From Gallionella sp. (GTDB lineage: Bacteria; Pseudomonadota; Gammaproteobacteria; Burkholderiales; Gallionellaceae), in NCBI GenBank assembly GCA_025350705.1, contig JANXXH010000061.1, positions 1 through 54,345 of the forward strand: 54,345 nucleotides of DNA, read 5' to 3'. The notes under the pieces were generated by a model, which searched no databases, was not told where the DNA came from, and worked only from the letters and a program-made list of their open reading frames with translations. A program made the translations under genes and the position numbers. Shown piece by piece: positions 38,364 to 45,844 of the stretch. Position 1 is the first letter of the stretch. Every line of letters begins with the position of its first letter.

Positions 38364-39527
38364 ATGGAAAAACGTGCAGCACTAATACTCACCGGCGGCG
38401 GTGCCAGAGCCGCCTATCAGGTAGGCGTACTCAAAGCGATTGCGGAATTCTTGCCGCGTCGTGCGCGCAGTCCGTTTCCGATAATCTGCGGCACATCGGC
38501 AGGCGCACTCAATGCTGCCGTGATCGCGGTGAATGCGCAGAATTTCAGTATGGGTGTGCAGTATATGGTCAATACCTGGAAGAACTTCCATGCCGATCAA
38601 GTGTATCGCACCGATTTCATCGGTGTGTTCAATAACACCATGCTGTGGATTGCGGGGCTGATCTTTAGTGCAATGGGGATCAACAAGCTCAATCAGGTTT
38701 CGCTGCTCGATAATTCCCCGTTGAGTGAATTGCTGGAGCAGATGTTGCCCTGCGAGATGATCCAGCAGAACATAGATGCAGGCGCTCTTCACGCGCTTAG
38801 CATCACTGCTTCCGGATATGGTTCCGGGCAATCAGTGACCTTTTACCAGGGCGTGAAAGAGTTGGTCCCCTGGCAGCGTACCGGGCGGGTGGGAATTGCG
38901 ATGGATATCAATACCCGTCACCTGTTGGCTTCGGCAGCACTGCCCTTTATATTTCCGGCAACCTTGATCCACCGTGAATATTTCGGCGACGGTTCGATGC
39001 GCCAGATCGCGCCGATCAGCCCCGCGCTGCATCTTGGGGCAACTCGCGTGTTAGTGATCGGCGTTACAGCGAATGGAAATATTCCACAGCCAGATCGCGG
39101 TGAGGATGGTGAATATCCCTCATTGGCTCGGATCGCCGGACATGCCATGAACAGCATTTTTCTTGACAGCCTGGAAGTGGATCTGGAGCGGGTGAAAAAG
39201 ATCAATGATCTGGTTGGCATCATGCCGGAAGAGATGCGGCAACGCGCCAATCTCAGGCATGTCGATGTGCTGGTTGTTTCACCCAGCCAGCCGATCGATA
39301 AGATCGCCGAACGCTATGCATCGGAATTGCCCTGGACGATACGCCTGCTGCTGAGGCTGGTCGGCGCAAGGCAGCGGAGCGGAGCGGTGCTGGTGAGTTA
39401 TCTGCTGACCGAAAAAAAGTTCTGCCGCGCGTTGATCGATCTAGGCTATCAGGACGCCTTGAAAAGGCGCGACGAAATTATGGGCTTTCTTGATTTTGGC
39501 CCACCGAATATTGACCTGGCACAATGA
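38364..39527 (+). CDS. Patatin-like phospholipase
   Basis: A 387-aa serine hydrolase. LILTGGGARAAYQVGVL is the oxyanion glycine loop, CGTSAGALNA (GxSxG) carries the nucleophile, and FGDGSMRQIAPISPAL the catalytic aspartate (DGS where DGG/A is usual). There is no signal peptide. The ATG at 38364 begins MEKRAALILTGG and fits the family; a longer frame from 38322 overlaps the upstream gene and is rejected. It overlaps birA by four bases. The substrate is probably a membrane lipid. Confidence 0.9.
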   Translation: MEKRAALILTGGGARAAYQVGVLKAIAEFLPRRARSPFPIICGTSAGALNAAVIAVNAQNFSMGVQYMVNTWKNFHADQVYRTDFIGVFNNTMLWIAGLIFSAMGINKLNQVSLLDNSPLSELLEQMLPCEMIQQNIDAGALHALSITASGYGSGQSVTFYQGVKELVPWQRTGRVGIAMDINTRHLLASAALPFIFPATLIHREYFGDGSMRQIAPISPALHLGATRVLVIGVTANGNIPQPDRGEDGEYPSLARIAGHAMNSIFLDSLEVDLERVKKINDLVGIMPEEMRQRANLRHVDVLVVSPSQPIDKIAERYASELPWTIRLLLRLVGARQRSGAVLVSYLLTEKKFCRALIDLGYQDALKRRDEIMGFLDFGPPNIDLAQ

Positions 39528-40606
39528 CGACAGGGATGGTTGGCGATCGAACTTGGCAGTTGCTGAATTTGTTGGCGGACGGAGAATTCCATTCCGGCGA
39601 AGTGTTGGCGAACCGGTTGGGAGTGACGCGTGCCAGTGTGTTCAACGCGCTGGCCGAGGTTGCGGATTTCGGTGTGGTGTTGCAACGAATCCGCGGTCGA
39701 GGCTATCGCATGGCGCGCCCATGGCAACGATTGGAAAAAAGCGAGGTAGAGGGCTGGCTGGGTAAGGATGCAGGAAAATTCGATATCGAGATAATGCCGC
39801 AGGCTGCATCGAGCAACACTCTGCTATTGCAACGCGCCGGTCTGGCTGCGCCTACCGGCAGCGTTCTGGCAGTCGAGCTGCAAACTGCCGGGCGAGGCCG
39901 GATGGGGCGGGCTTGGCATTCCAGCTTGGGTAGCTCACTGACTTTTTCGCTGTTGTGGCATTTTGATTGCGGACTGAATAGCTTGTCAGGATTGAGTCTG
40001 GCGGTAGGTGTGGCTATTGCGCGCGCATTGGACAAGCTGGGTGCGCTGGGAGTGCGGTTGAAATGGCCGAACGATATCTTGACGCCGCAGGGAAAATTAG
40101 GCGGGATACTCATCGAGGCACAAGGCGATATGCTCGGGCCAAGTGCGGTGGTGATCGGTATCGGTTTGAACTGCACCTTGCCCGCCAGCCTGGTTGCGCA
40201 GATAAATAAGCCTGCTATTGCGCTGGATGAAGTGTGCGCAACGATGCCCATGCGCAATCAGTTGTTGGCTGCCTTGTTGCAGGAGTTGGCGCGCGCGTTG
40301 CAGCAGTTTGCGCAAGATGGGTTTGCTTCGCTGCGTAAAGAGTGGGAGCAATACCATATTCACCAGCATCAACAGGTTAATCTGCACATGCCGGATGGCT
40401 CTACGGTGAGCGGAGTGGCGCGCGGGGTTAACGATAGCGGGGAGTTGTGCCTTGAAACCGCACAGGGAATGCGGTATTTAAATTCCGGCGAAGTTGGGGT
40501 GCAGTTGCGAGACGGTGGTGCGGAGCACTCGGGTGCGGGAGAAACCGCATCGTACTCCCTCTCGCAATCTGGCCTATCGGCAAACGTATCGGGGGTGCGG
40601 CGATGA
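39524..40606 (+). CDS. birA: Biotin-[acetyl-CoA-carboxylase] ligase / biotin operon repressor
   Basis: BirA activates biotin and attaches it to the carboxyl-carrier protein, and the N-terminal winged helix (GEVLANRLGVTRASVFNALA) can repress biotin genes. The ligase part shows QTAGRGRMGRAWHSSLGSSL and LKWPNDILTPQGKLGGILIE. The C-terminal ~30 residues (AEHSGAGETASYSLSQSG and following) extend past the usual end, are low-complexity, and may come from an inserted repeat. Four-base overlaps link it to the patatin gene and coaX. Confidence 0.94.
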   Translation: MTTGMVGDRTWQLLNLLADGEFHSGEVLANRLGVTRASVFNALAEVADFGVVLQRIRGRGYRMARPWQRLEKSEVEGWLGKDAGKFDIEIMPQAASSNTLLLQRAGLAAPTGSVLAVELQTAGRGRMGRAWHSSLGSSLTFSLLWHFDCGLNSLSGLSLAVGVAIARALDKLGALGVRLKWPNDILTPQGKLGGILIEAQGDMLGPSAVVIGIGLNCTLPASLVAQINKPAIALDEVCATMPMRNQLLAALLQELARALQQFAQDGFASLRKEWEQYHIHQHQQVNLHMPDGSTVSGVARGVNDSGELCLETAQGMRYLNSGEVGVQLRDGGAEHSGAGETASYSLSQSGLSANVSGVRR

Positions 40607-41406
40607 GGTTGTTGATCGATGCGGGCAATACGCGCATCAAGTGGGCTTTGGTGGACGAAGCGAGTGTAGTTGACTCGCCCAGACGAATGGCTAGTAGTTC
40701 TATCAGCAACGTGTCGGAGGCGAACGGGGGCAAGTGGCTGCGGAGCGGCGTATTGCTTGTCGAACAGTCTGATGAGTTACCACGGCTCTTTCCAGAGTCA
40801 CAAGATATACAGCAAATATGGGTAAGCAATGTTGCCGGGGAAAAAGTCGCGCAACACATCCACAAAATCGGTATAAACAAGTCGCAACTTCATTTTGTTG
40901 TAGCTCAGGAGGCGCAGTGCGGCGTGCATAATAGTTATTCCAACGCAACCCAACTCGGCAGTGACCGGTGGGCGGCTTTGATTGCAGCATGGCACTTGGT
41001 GCAAGGGAAGTGCCTGGTAGTGAATAGCGGCACGGCGACCACGATAGATACATTATCCGAGCGTGGTGAATTTCTCGGTGGATTGATCCTTCCAGGAGTG
41101 GAATTGATGCAGCGCAGTTTGGTTGATGCAGCAAATCAATTGAAATCAGAACGGGGAGACTACATGCCGTTTCCGTTGAAAAGCGCCGACGCGATATACA
41201 GTGGCGCGATTCAAGCCAGTTGTGGCGCGATTGAGCGGCAATATTCTTTGCTGAACGATGCTGGTGCGCAGGTGATATTGAGCGGTGGGGTGGCAGGGCT
41301 GTTGCAGCCACACTTCAATCAAAAACTTTTCAGTGTGCCGCCCCCCATCGTGGATAATCTGGTTTTGCAAGGACTGTTGTTGATGGCTCAGGAAGCGAAC
41401 GCATGA
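40603..41406 (+). CDS. coaX: Type III pantothenate kinase
   Basis: CoaX phosphorylates pantothenate, the first step to coenzyme A. LLIDAGNTRIKWALVD is the phosphate loop, LGSDRWAALIAAWH and VVNSGTATTIDTL are the ASKHA-fold motifs, and GGLILPGVELM closes the active site. Between the phosphate loop and the next conserved block is an unusual serine-rich stretch (SPRRMASSSISNVSEANGG), encoded next to a short GCGAGT/ACTCGC palindrome. Coupled to birA and to the next gene by four-base overlaps. Confidence 0.93.
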   Translation: MRLLIDAGNTRIKWALVDEASVVDSPRRMASSSISNVSEANGGKWLRSGVLLVEQSDELPRLFPESQDIQQIWVSNVAGEKVAQHIHKIGINKSQLHFVVAQEAQCGVHNSYSNATQLGSDRWAALIAAWHLVQGKCLVVNSGTATTIDTLSERGEFLGGLILPGVELMQRSLVDAANQLKSERGDYMPFPLKSADAIYSGAIQASCGAIERQYSLLNDAGAQVILSGGVAGLLQPHFNQKLFSVPPPIVDNLVLQGLLLMAQEANA

Positions 41407-42170
41407 TGAAAAATTTATTCTGGATATTATTGTTGGGGAATGTGATTTTATTTGCTGTGATGCAGAACGGCGGGTTTGGCTGGGACCAACAAGGGGGACA
41501 AGCACAACCGGAGCTGAACAGTGAAATGATCCGCCTGATGCCTGCTGTGCCTCAAAGTGCACCGACCAAGACTGTACCCGCACCTGCGCCGGTACTGGCC
41601 TCGTCAGCACCTATTGCTGTGATGCCGGCGCAAGTCCCTGCAGCACTCGCTCAGCCCGCCGCAAAAGTGGAGGCGCATGCGGCAGCGAAACCGAATACGC
41701 AGGTTTGTATGGAATGGGGCGATTTTTCAGGTTTGGATTTGAAACGTGCTACAGCTGTGTTGTCCGGCTTGCAATTGGCCGATAAATTAAGCCAACGCAA
41801 AGTTGAGCGTGACGCAGGATATTGGGTGTATATCCCGCCGCTTTTGAACAGGGCAGCGATCAACCGGAAAATCGCCGAACTCAAGGCGCGGGGCATCAAG
41901 GAATATTTTGTGGTGCAAACTCCGGGACCTACGCTCAATGCTATTTCTCTGGGGGTGTTCAAGACGCGGGATTCGGCACAAAACTTTCTCGATTACTTGC
42001 GCGGCAAAAGGGTTCGATCCGCAAAGGTTGGCGAGCACGCCAGCAAATTTAAAGCCACAGTATTCATGCTGAACAGGGTTGATGCCGCGACGGAGGCTAA
42101 ATTGACTGCAATGCAGAAAGATTTTGCCGGGAGCGAGCTGAGCAAAGTCTCCTGCGCATTGACAAAGTAG
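41403..42170 (+). CDS. SPOR-domain protein with one membrane anchor
   Basis: A 255-aa protein: N-terminal membrane helix (LFWILLLGNVILFAVMQ), a proline/alanine-rich linker, and a C-terminal SPOR-like domain (GYWVYIPPLLNRAAINRKIA, AISLGVFKTRDSAQNFLDYL). SPOR domains bind denuded peptidoglycan at division sites. The birA-coaX-SPOR order recurs in betaproteobacteria. It is the last core gene before the tRNA and the island. Confidence 0.88.
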   Translation: MMKNLFWILLLGNVILFAVMQNGGFGWDQQGGQAQPELNSEMIRLMPAVPQSAPTKTVPAPAPVLASSAPIAVMPAQVPAALAQPAAKVEAHAAAKPNTQVCMEWGDFSGLDLKRATAVLSGLQLADKLSQRKVERDAGYWVYIPPLLNRAAINRKIAELKARGIKEYFVVQTPGPTLNAISLGVFKTRDSAQNFLDYLRGKRVRSAKVGEHASKFKATVFMLNRVDAATEAKLTAMQKDFAGSELSKVSCALTK

Positions 42171-42201
42171 GGTGAAATCTGGAGAATGCCGCGCTCTTCG
42201 C

Positions 42202-42278
42202 GGTGATATAGCTCAGGTGGTTAGAGCGCAGCACTCATAACGCTGAGGTCGGTGGTTCAAATCCACCTATCACCACCA
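42202..42278 (+). tRNA. tRNA with anticodon CAT (probably elongator Met)
   Basis: A full cloverleaf can be drawn. The acceptor stem is GGTGATA/TATCACC, the D stem GCTC/GAGC, the anticodon loop CTCATAA (CAT), the T stem GGTGG/CCACC with TTCAAAT, and CCA is encoded. The last pair of the anticodon stem is A-C. Genes with CAT can be elongator Met or the Ile tRNA modified at C34; the sequence alone favours Met. It is the likely integration site of the island that follows. Confidence 0.93.
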
Positions 42279-42285
42279 AAAACCC

Positions 42286-42364
42286 GTCCAAAGCAGTCCA
42301 AGCAAGTCCACCAAACCCGCATGAATTAACGCATAGGTTGGTTTTGGTAGTCCAAAGCAGTCCA
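42286..42364. other. Repeated motif next to the tRNA (probable integrase binding sites)
   Basis: GTCCAAAGCAGTCCA occurs at 42286 and again at 42350. Between them is a shorter variant, AAGCAAGTCCACC. Such short direct repeats beside a tRNA 3' end, just before an integrase gene, fit the arm or core sites of an attachment region. No second copy of the tRNA 3' end was found to the right, so the far border is outside this window or lost. Confidence 0.55.
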
Positions 42365-42384
42365 TCCTCATTCATTGCAAACCA

Positions 42385-42443
42385 CCAACAAATGTTGGCA
42401 TTATTGTTGGTAGGTGATATTCTGTCATTGCTACCTACCAACA
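42385..42443. promoter_or_regulatory. Operator-like inverted repeats upstream of the integrase operon
   Basis: Two palindromes share one motif: CCAACA/TGTTGG with an AA spacer (42385-42398), and TGTTGGTAGGT (42405-42415) with its perfect complement ACCTACCAACA (42433-42443). They lie 10-70 bases before the first start codon of the integrase operon and probably bind a repressor or the integrase arm-binding domain. Confidence 0.6.
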
Positions 42444-42453
42444 GGTTATAAAA

Positions 42454-42891
42454 ATGGCACTGACTGACAGAGATGCAGCGCAAGCAAAAGCAAGCGGTAA
42501 ACCCTACAAACTGACAGACGGCGGCGGGCTGTTTCTATTGCTGCATCCGAATGGAGGGAAGTATTGGCGGCTTGCGTATCGCTTCGCCGGAAAACAGAAA
42601 ACACTGGCACTTGGTGTTTATCCTGATGTGAGCTTGGCTGATGCACGCACCCGCCGCGATGATGCACGCAAGCAACTGGCGAATGGCATAGACCCGAGCG
42701 CAGTGAAGCAGGCGCAAAAGGCCGAACAGCAAATCCAACCCATTGAGTTAATCAATCCAGCTTTTCAGCTTTCATTGAAAGGCGATTCCCTGACTATCCA
42801 ATCAAAAACAACAACGCTCGCGCTTACTACAGATCAAACGGCGGCGGTGCGCGCATTCTTGATGGCAACTGCAAATGAGGTGACGTTATGA
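42454..42891 (+). CDS. Free-standing integrase N-terminal (DUF4102) domain protein
   Basis: The first ~95 residues (YKLTDGGGLFLLLHPNGGKY, then YRFAGKQKTLALGVYPD and DARTRRDDARKQLANG) are nearly the same as the arm-type DNA-binding domain of the integrase encoded next. Instead of the core-binding and catalytic domains, a ~50-residue tail follows (INPAFQLSLKGDSLTIQSKT...) that I do not recognise. The protein ends cleanly, and its stop overlaps the integrase ATG. It may compete for or bridge arm sites and so control integration or excision. Confidence 0.75.
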   Translation: MALTDRDAAQAKASGKPYKLTDGGGLFLLLHPNGGKYWRLAYRFAGKQKTLALGVYPDVSLADARTRRDDARKQLANGIDPSAVKQAQKAEQQIQPIELINPAFQLSLKGDSLTIQSKTTTLALTTDQTAAVRAFLMATANEVTL

Positions 42892-44111
42892 ACAAACTGA
42901 CCGACACAGCAGTAAGAAAAGTGAAGGGTACCGAAAAGCCTCAAAAGCTGTCTGACGGCGGCGGGCTATTCCTATTGGTAGAGCCGAATGGCGGGAAATA
43001 TTGGCGGCTTGCTTATCGCTTCGCGGGCAAACAAAAAACACTGGCACTAGGTGTTTATCCAGACGTGAGCTTGGCTGATGCACGCTCCCGCCGTGAAGAT
43101 GCACGCAAGCTGCTGGCGAACGATACCGACCCCGGCGCGGTGAAGCAGGCGCAAAAGGCGGCACAAACAGCACTGACAGAAAACAGTTTCGAGCATGTCG
43201 CCCGCGAGTGGTTTGTGCGCCATTCGCCCAACTGGAAAGAAAACCATTCAAGCAAGATCATCGCCAGACTGGAAAAAGATGTTTTCCCTTGGATCGGTGC
43301 GCGGCCTATTGGCGAGATTGCCGCGCCCGCATTACTGGCAGCGATACGCCGAATAGAGAGCCGTGGCGCACTGGAAACTGCACATCGCGCCCTTGCCTGT
43401 TGCGGGCAAGTGTTTCGCTATGCCGTGGCAACCGGACGCGCTGAACGTGATCCTACGGGCGACCTACGCGGCGCACTCCCCCCGGTGAAAAAAGATAAAC
43501 ACTTTGCCGCCATAACTGAACCCAAAAAGGTGGGCGAACTGATGCGCGACATTGACGGCTATCAGGGATCGTACATTGTGAAATCCGCTTTCAAACTTTC
43601 GCCCCTGCTATTCGTGCGCCCCGGCGAACTTCGCAAGATGGAATGGAAAGACCTAAATCTAGATTCGGCTGAGTGGTGTTACTTCATCACCAAAACAGAA
43701 ACCCAACACATAGTCCCATTGGCACGGCAGGCCGTGGAAGTGCTGCGCGAGATACAACCGCTGACAGGGCGCGGCAAGTATGTATTCCACGGCGAACGCG
43801 ACCACGACAGGCCGATGAGTGACAACGCGATTAGATCGGCATTGCGGCGCATGGGATGGGCTAATGACGAAATGACCCCGCACGGCTTCAGGGCGATGGC
43901 CTCAACGATCCTGGACAACATGGGCTACAAACAGGAATGGTTAGAACGGCAACTTGCCCACGAAGAACCTAACAAAGTGAAAGCAGCATATAAACGGGAA
44001 TCGTGGCGCATGTATCTCCCAGAACGCACTGCAATGATGCAGGCATGGGCGGATTATCTGGACGGTTTAAAAGCGGGTGCTGATGTGATACCGCTGCGCG
44101 TCAAGGTTTAG
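42888..44111 (+). CDS. Tyrosine-type site-specific integrase (P4-like)
   Basis: A 407-aa phage/island integrase. The N-terminal DUF4102 arm-binding domain is followed by a SAM-like core-binding domain and the catalytic domain. Catalytic residues are seen in VRPGELRKMEW (first Arg), TPHGFRAMASTIL (His-x-x-Arg), LAHEEPNKVKAAY (His and the nucleophile Tyr). It lies next to the tRNA and overlaps the small DUF4102 gene by four bases. The protein appears intact, so the island could still be mobile. Confidence 0.95.
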   Translation: MNKLTDTAVRKVKGTEKPQKLSDGGGLFLLVEPNGGKYWRLAYRFAGKQKTLALGVYPDVSLADARSRREDARKLLANDTDPGAVKQAQKAAQTALTENSFEHVAREWFVRHSPNWKENHSSKIIARLEKDVFPWIGARPIGEIAAPALLAAIRRIESRGALETAHRALACCGQVFRYAVATGRAERDPTGDLRGALPPVKKDKHFAAITEPKKVGELMRDIDGYQGSYIVKSAFKLSPLLFVRPGELRKMEWKDLNLDSAEWCYFITKTETQHIVPLARQAVEVLREIQPLTGRGKYVFHGERDHDRPMSDNAIRSALRRMGWANDEMTPHGFRAMASTILDNMGYKQEWLERQLAHEEPNKVKAAYKRESWRMYLPERTAMMQAWADYLDGLKAGADVIPLRVKV

Positions 44112-44169
44112 TCTCTTGAGTTTCCCAACCAATACGCGCGCGCCATGCATGGCAATACACACCGTCGTA

Positions 44170-44198
44170 TTGAAATGTGTAACATATCGCGCTACAAT
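44170..44198 (+). promoter_or_regulatory. Sigma-70 promoter of higBA
   Basis: TTGAAA (44170-44175) and TACAAT (44193-44198) are separated by exactly 17 bases. Transcription would begin around 44205, only two bases before the higB ATG, and no Shine-Dalgarno is present, so the toxin message may be leaderless. Confidence 0.7.
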
Positions 44199-44206
44199 CT
44201 GCTTTC

Positions 44207-44485
44207 ATGATTAAGAGCTTTGCGCACAAGGGAATTAAAGCCTTTTTCGAGACAGGTACGAAAGCAGGTATTCAGACTGCCCATGCACCCCGCCTACGCC
44301 TGCAACTGGCCGCATTGAACCGTGCAAAGACGCCTACAGATATGGCAGTGCCGAACTGGAAATTGCATCCGCTAAAAGGCAATCTGGCAGGGCATTGGGC
44401 GGTTACGGTAAATGGAAACTGGCGCATCACTTTCCGCTTTGAAAATGGCGATGCGCTACTGGTGGATTATCAGGACTATCACTGA
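44207..44485 (+). CDS. higB: HigB-family toxin (RelE/ParE superfamily)
   Basis: A 92-aa toxin. FFETGTKAGIQTAHAPRLR, then LHPLKGNLAGHWAVTVNGNW and RITFRFENGDALLVDYQDYH are typical of HigB/GraT-type ribosome-dependent mRNA endonucleases. It is encoded before its antitoxin, the usual order for higBA, with a 12-base gap. The module stabilises the island or contributes to phage defence. Confidence 0.93.
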   Translation: MIKSFAHKGIKAFFETGTKAGIQTAHAPRLRLQLAALNRAKTPTDMAVPNWKLHPLKGNLAGHWAVTVNGNWRITFRFENGDALLVDYQDYH

Positions 44486-44497
44486 GAGGTAAATAAA

Positions 44498-44779
44498 ATG
44501 GCAACCATGCACAACCCCCCGCACCCCGGCGAAATCCTGCGCGAATGGCTGGGCGATATGAGCGTAACTGATGCGGCGCAGCATCTGGGCGTGGCCCGCG
44601 CCACGCTTTCCCGCGTTCTGAATGGATCGTCCGGCATATCGGCGGACATGGCCTTGCGCTTACGCGCCGCACTAGGAACCAGCCCGGAAATGTGGATGGG
44701 GCTACAGGATGATTATGAACTGTGGCAAGCGGCAAAGGGTAAACGCCCGAAGATTGAGCCGCTACGCCTTGCTGCGTGA
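44498..44779 (+). CDS. higA: HigA-family antitoxin (XRE helix-turn-helix)
   Basis: A 93-aa partner of HigB. HPGEILREWLGDMSVTDAAQ and LGVARATLSRVLNGSSGISA form the helix-turn-helix typical of HigA/VapI. SPEMWMGLQDDYELWQA is the conserved toxin-facing helix. It neutralises HigB and represses the promoter at 44170. Confidence 0.93.
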   Translation: MATMHNPPHPGEILREWLGDMSVTDAAQHLGVARATLSRVLNGSSGISADMALRLRAALGTSPEMWMGLQDDYELWQAAKGKRPKIEPLRLAA

Positions 44780-44821
44780 TATTGATCCGCTGCGCGCACA
44801 TTCTGGATTTGGAGGATTGCC

Positions 44822-44902
44822 ATGATGCAGGCATGGGCGGATTATCTGGACAAATTGAAGGCCGGCGCGGAAGTAATACCGCTACACGGCCAAGTAGCCT
44901 GA
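44822..44902 (+). pseudogene. Second integrase 3'-end fragment
   Basis: This short frame reads MMQAWADYLDKLKAGAEVIP and ends soon after. It matches the last ~27 codons of the integrase at 44033-44111 (MMQAWADYLDGLKAGADVIP). The bases differ by about 20%, so it comes from a related but different integrase. It marks the right edge of the higBA insertion. Confidence 0.8.
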
Positions 44903-45343
44903 CGTTCGCCGCATTAACCGGGTTGCAACAGAACACACAATAACACACACAAAAAACGCACGTTCAACACACAGGCAGCACACCAATAACACACAGACTG
45001 CTATTGTAGATTTGATCTGACAGGTAGTATCACTGTTGCCAGATAATGTTGTTATTACGCTGCTCTAAACCGGACGTACGCGAAGGGCAGGAATCGACAC
45101 ACAGCAGCCAGTCAGGAGAATCGCCATGGAGGGCCGTTCATCGGCCATACCGGACTGTGGCGACTTTATGAAAAGGCGGTTTGTTCAGCCTGCGGTAACG
45201 TCCGCTTACAACTTTTTCGTATCGTTATTTTCGACACATTTCGGCCACTCAAAACTCTAAAATGCAAACACTCAACCCCTGTGTATTACGCTCGCTAACA
45301 TGCGCCACCACAGTCCATAAAGAGTTGTGGTATCTTATTGACT
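44903..45343. other. Intergenic stretch in the island
   Basis: About 440 bases without a supported gene. The left part has many CACAC runs. The right part holds the 79-base direct repeat described separately. GGACGTACGCG near 45071 and GTCCGC near 45200 resemble the termini of the same repeat family. No clear promoter for the next gene could be assigned. Confidence 0.5.
45141..45219 (+). repeat. Direct repeat flanking the Ubl cassette and RIT element, left copy
   Basis: Aligns without gaps with 53991-54069 (about 75% identity; 39 of 50 in the last 50 bases). Shared blocks are TCGGCCA, CGGAC, GAAAAG, GTCCGCTT and TTTTTCG. The two copies are 8.85 kb apart in the same orientation. Confidence 0.65.
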
Positions 45344-45844
45344 ATGGCAACTAATCAACATAATTTTCTTCGGCATATTACAGTCAATCGTGTAACTATC
45401 GACCAAATGCTAGAAACAATGCGTGAATTTGGTTCTCATGGCTGGGAGGTTCTCGTGCTGTGGGTGGGTGATATTGAGCCCAACACAGGGAAAGCCCATG
45501 TCGTTCAGGCATTCGTTCCTAAGCAGAAAGCAATCTCCAACGAAGATGGTGTGGGCTATTTTGTGAACGGTGAAACTTTATTTGAATTAAACCGCGACCT
45601 CTCAGATACTGGATTACGCCTGATCGCCCAGGTTCATAGCCATCCGCGAAGGGCCTATCATTCTGATGCCGATGATCGATATGCGATCGTGACTGCCGAA
45701 GGCGGCTTGTCTCTTGTCGTGCCAAATTTTGGAAGTGCACCAGCGGAGCCAACTTCTTGGGCTGTATACAGGCTTCATGGTCGTGAATGGCGAGAGATGA
45801 GCACAAGAGAAGTTGAGACTCTTTTTGAAGTGATTGACGATTAA
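45344..45844 (+). CDS. JAB/MPN-domain metallopeptidase (Ubl-processing type)
   Basis: A 166-aa protein with a complete JAMM zinc site: Glu35 in GWEVLVLWVG, His98-x-His100, Ser107 and Asp110 in VHSHPRRAYHSDADD. Prokaryotic JAB peptidases of this type trim the C-terminal tail of ubiquitin-like precursors or remove them from targets. A partner Ubl with a tail beyond its diglycine is encoded at the other end of the cassette. The ATG at 45344 is chosen over a TTG at 45338; the ribosome binding site is weak. The stop codon overlaps the ATPase ATG by one base. Confidence 0.88.
   Translation: MATNQHNFLRHITVNRVTIDQMLETMREFGSHGWEVLVLWVGDIEPNTGKAHVVQAFVPKQKAISNEDGVGYFVNGETLFELNRDLSDTGLRLIAQVHSHPRRAYHSDADDRYAIVTAEGGLSLVVPNFGSAPAEPTSWAVYRLHGREWREMSTREVETLFEVIDD

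Noticed and set aside
44935-45000. CACAC-rich stretch as a CRISPR array
   Set aside because: Repeats are short, irregular and lack uniform spacers. No CRISPR array or cas gene was seen anywhere in the window.
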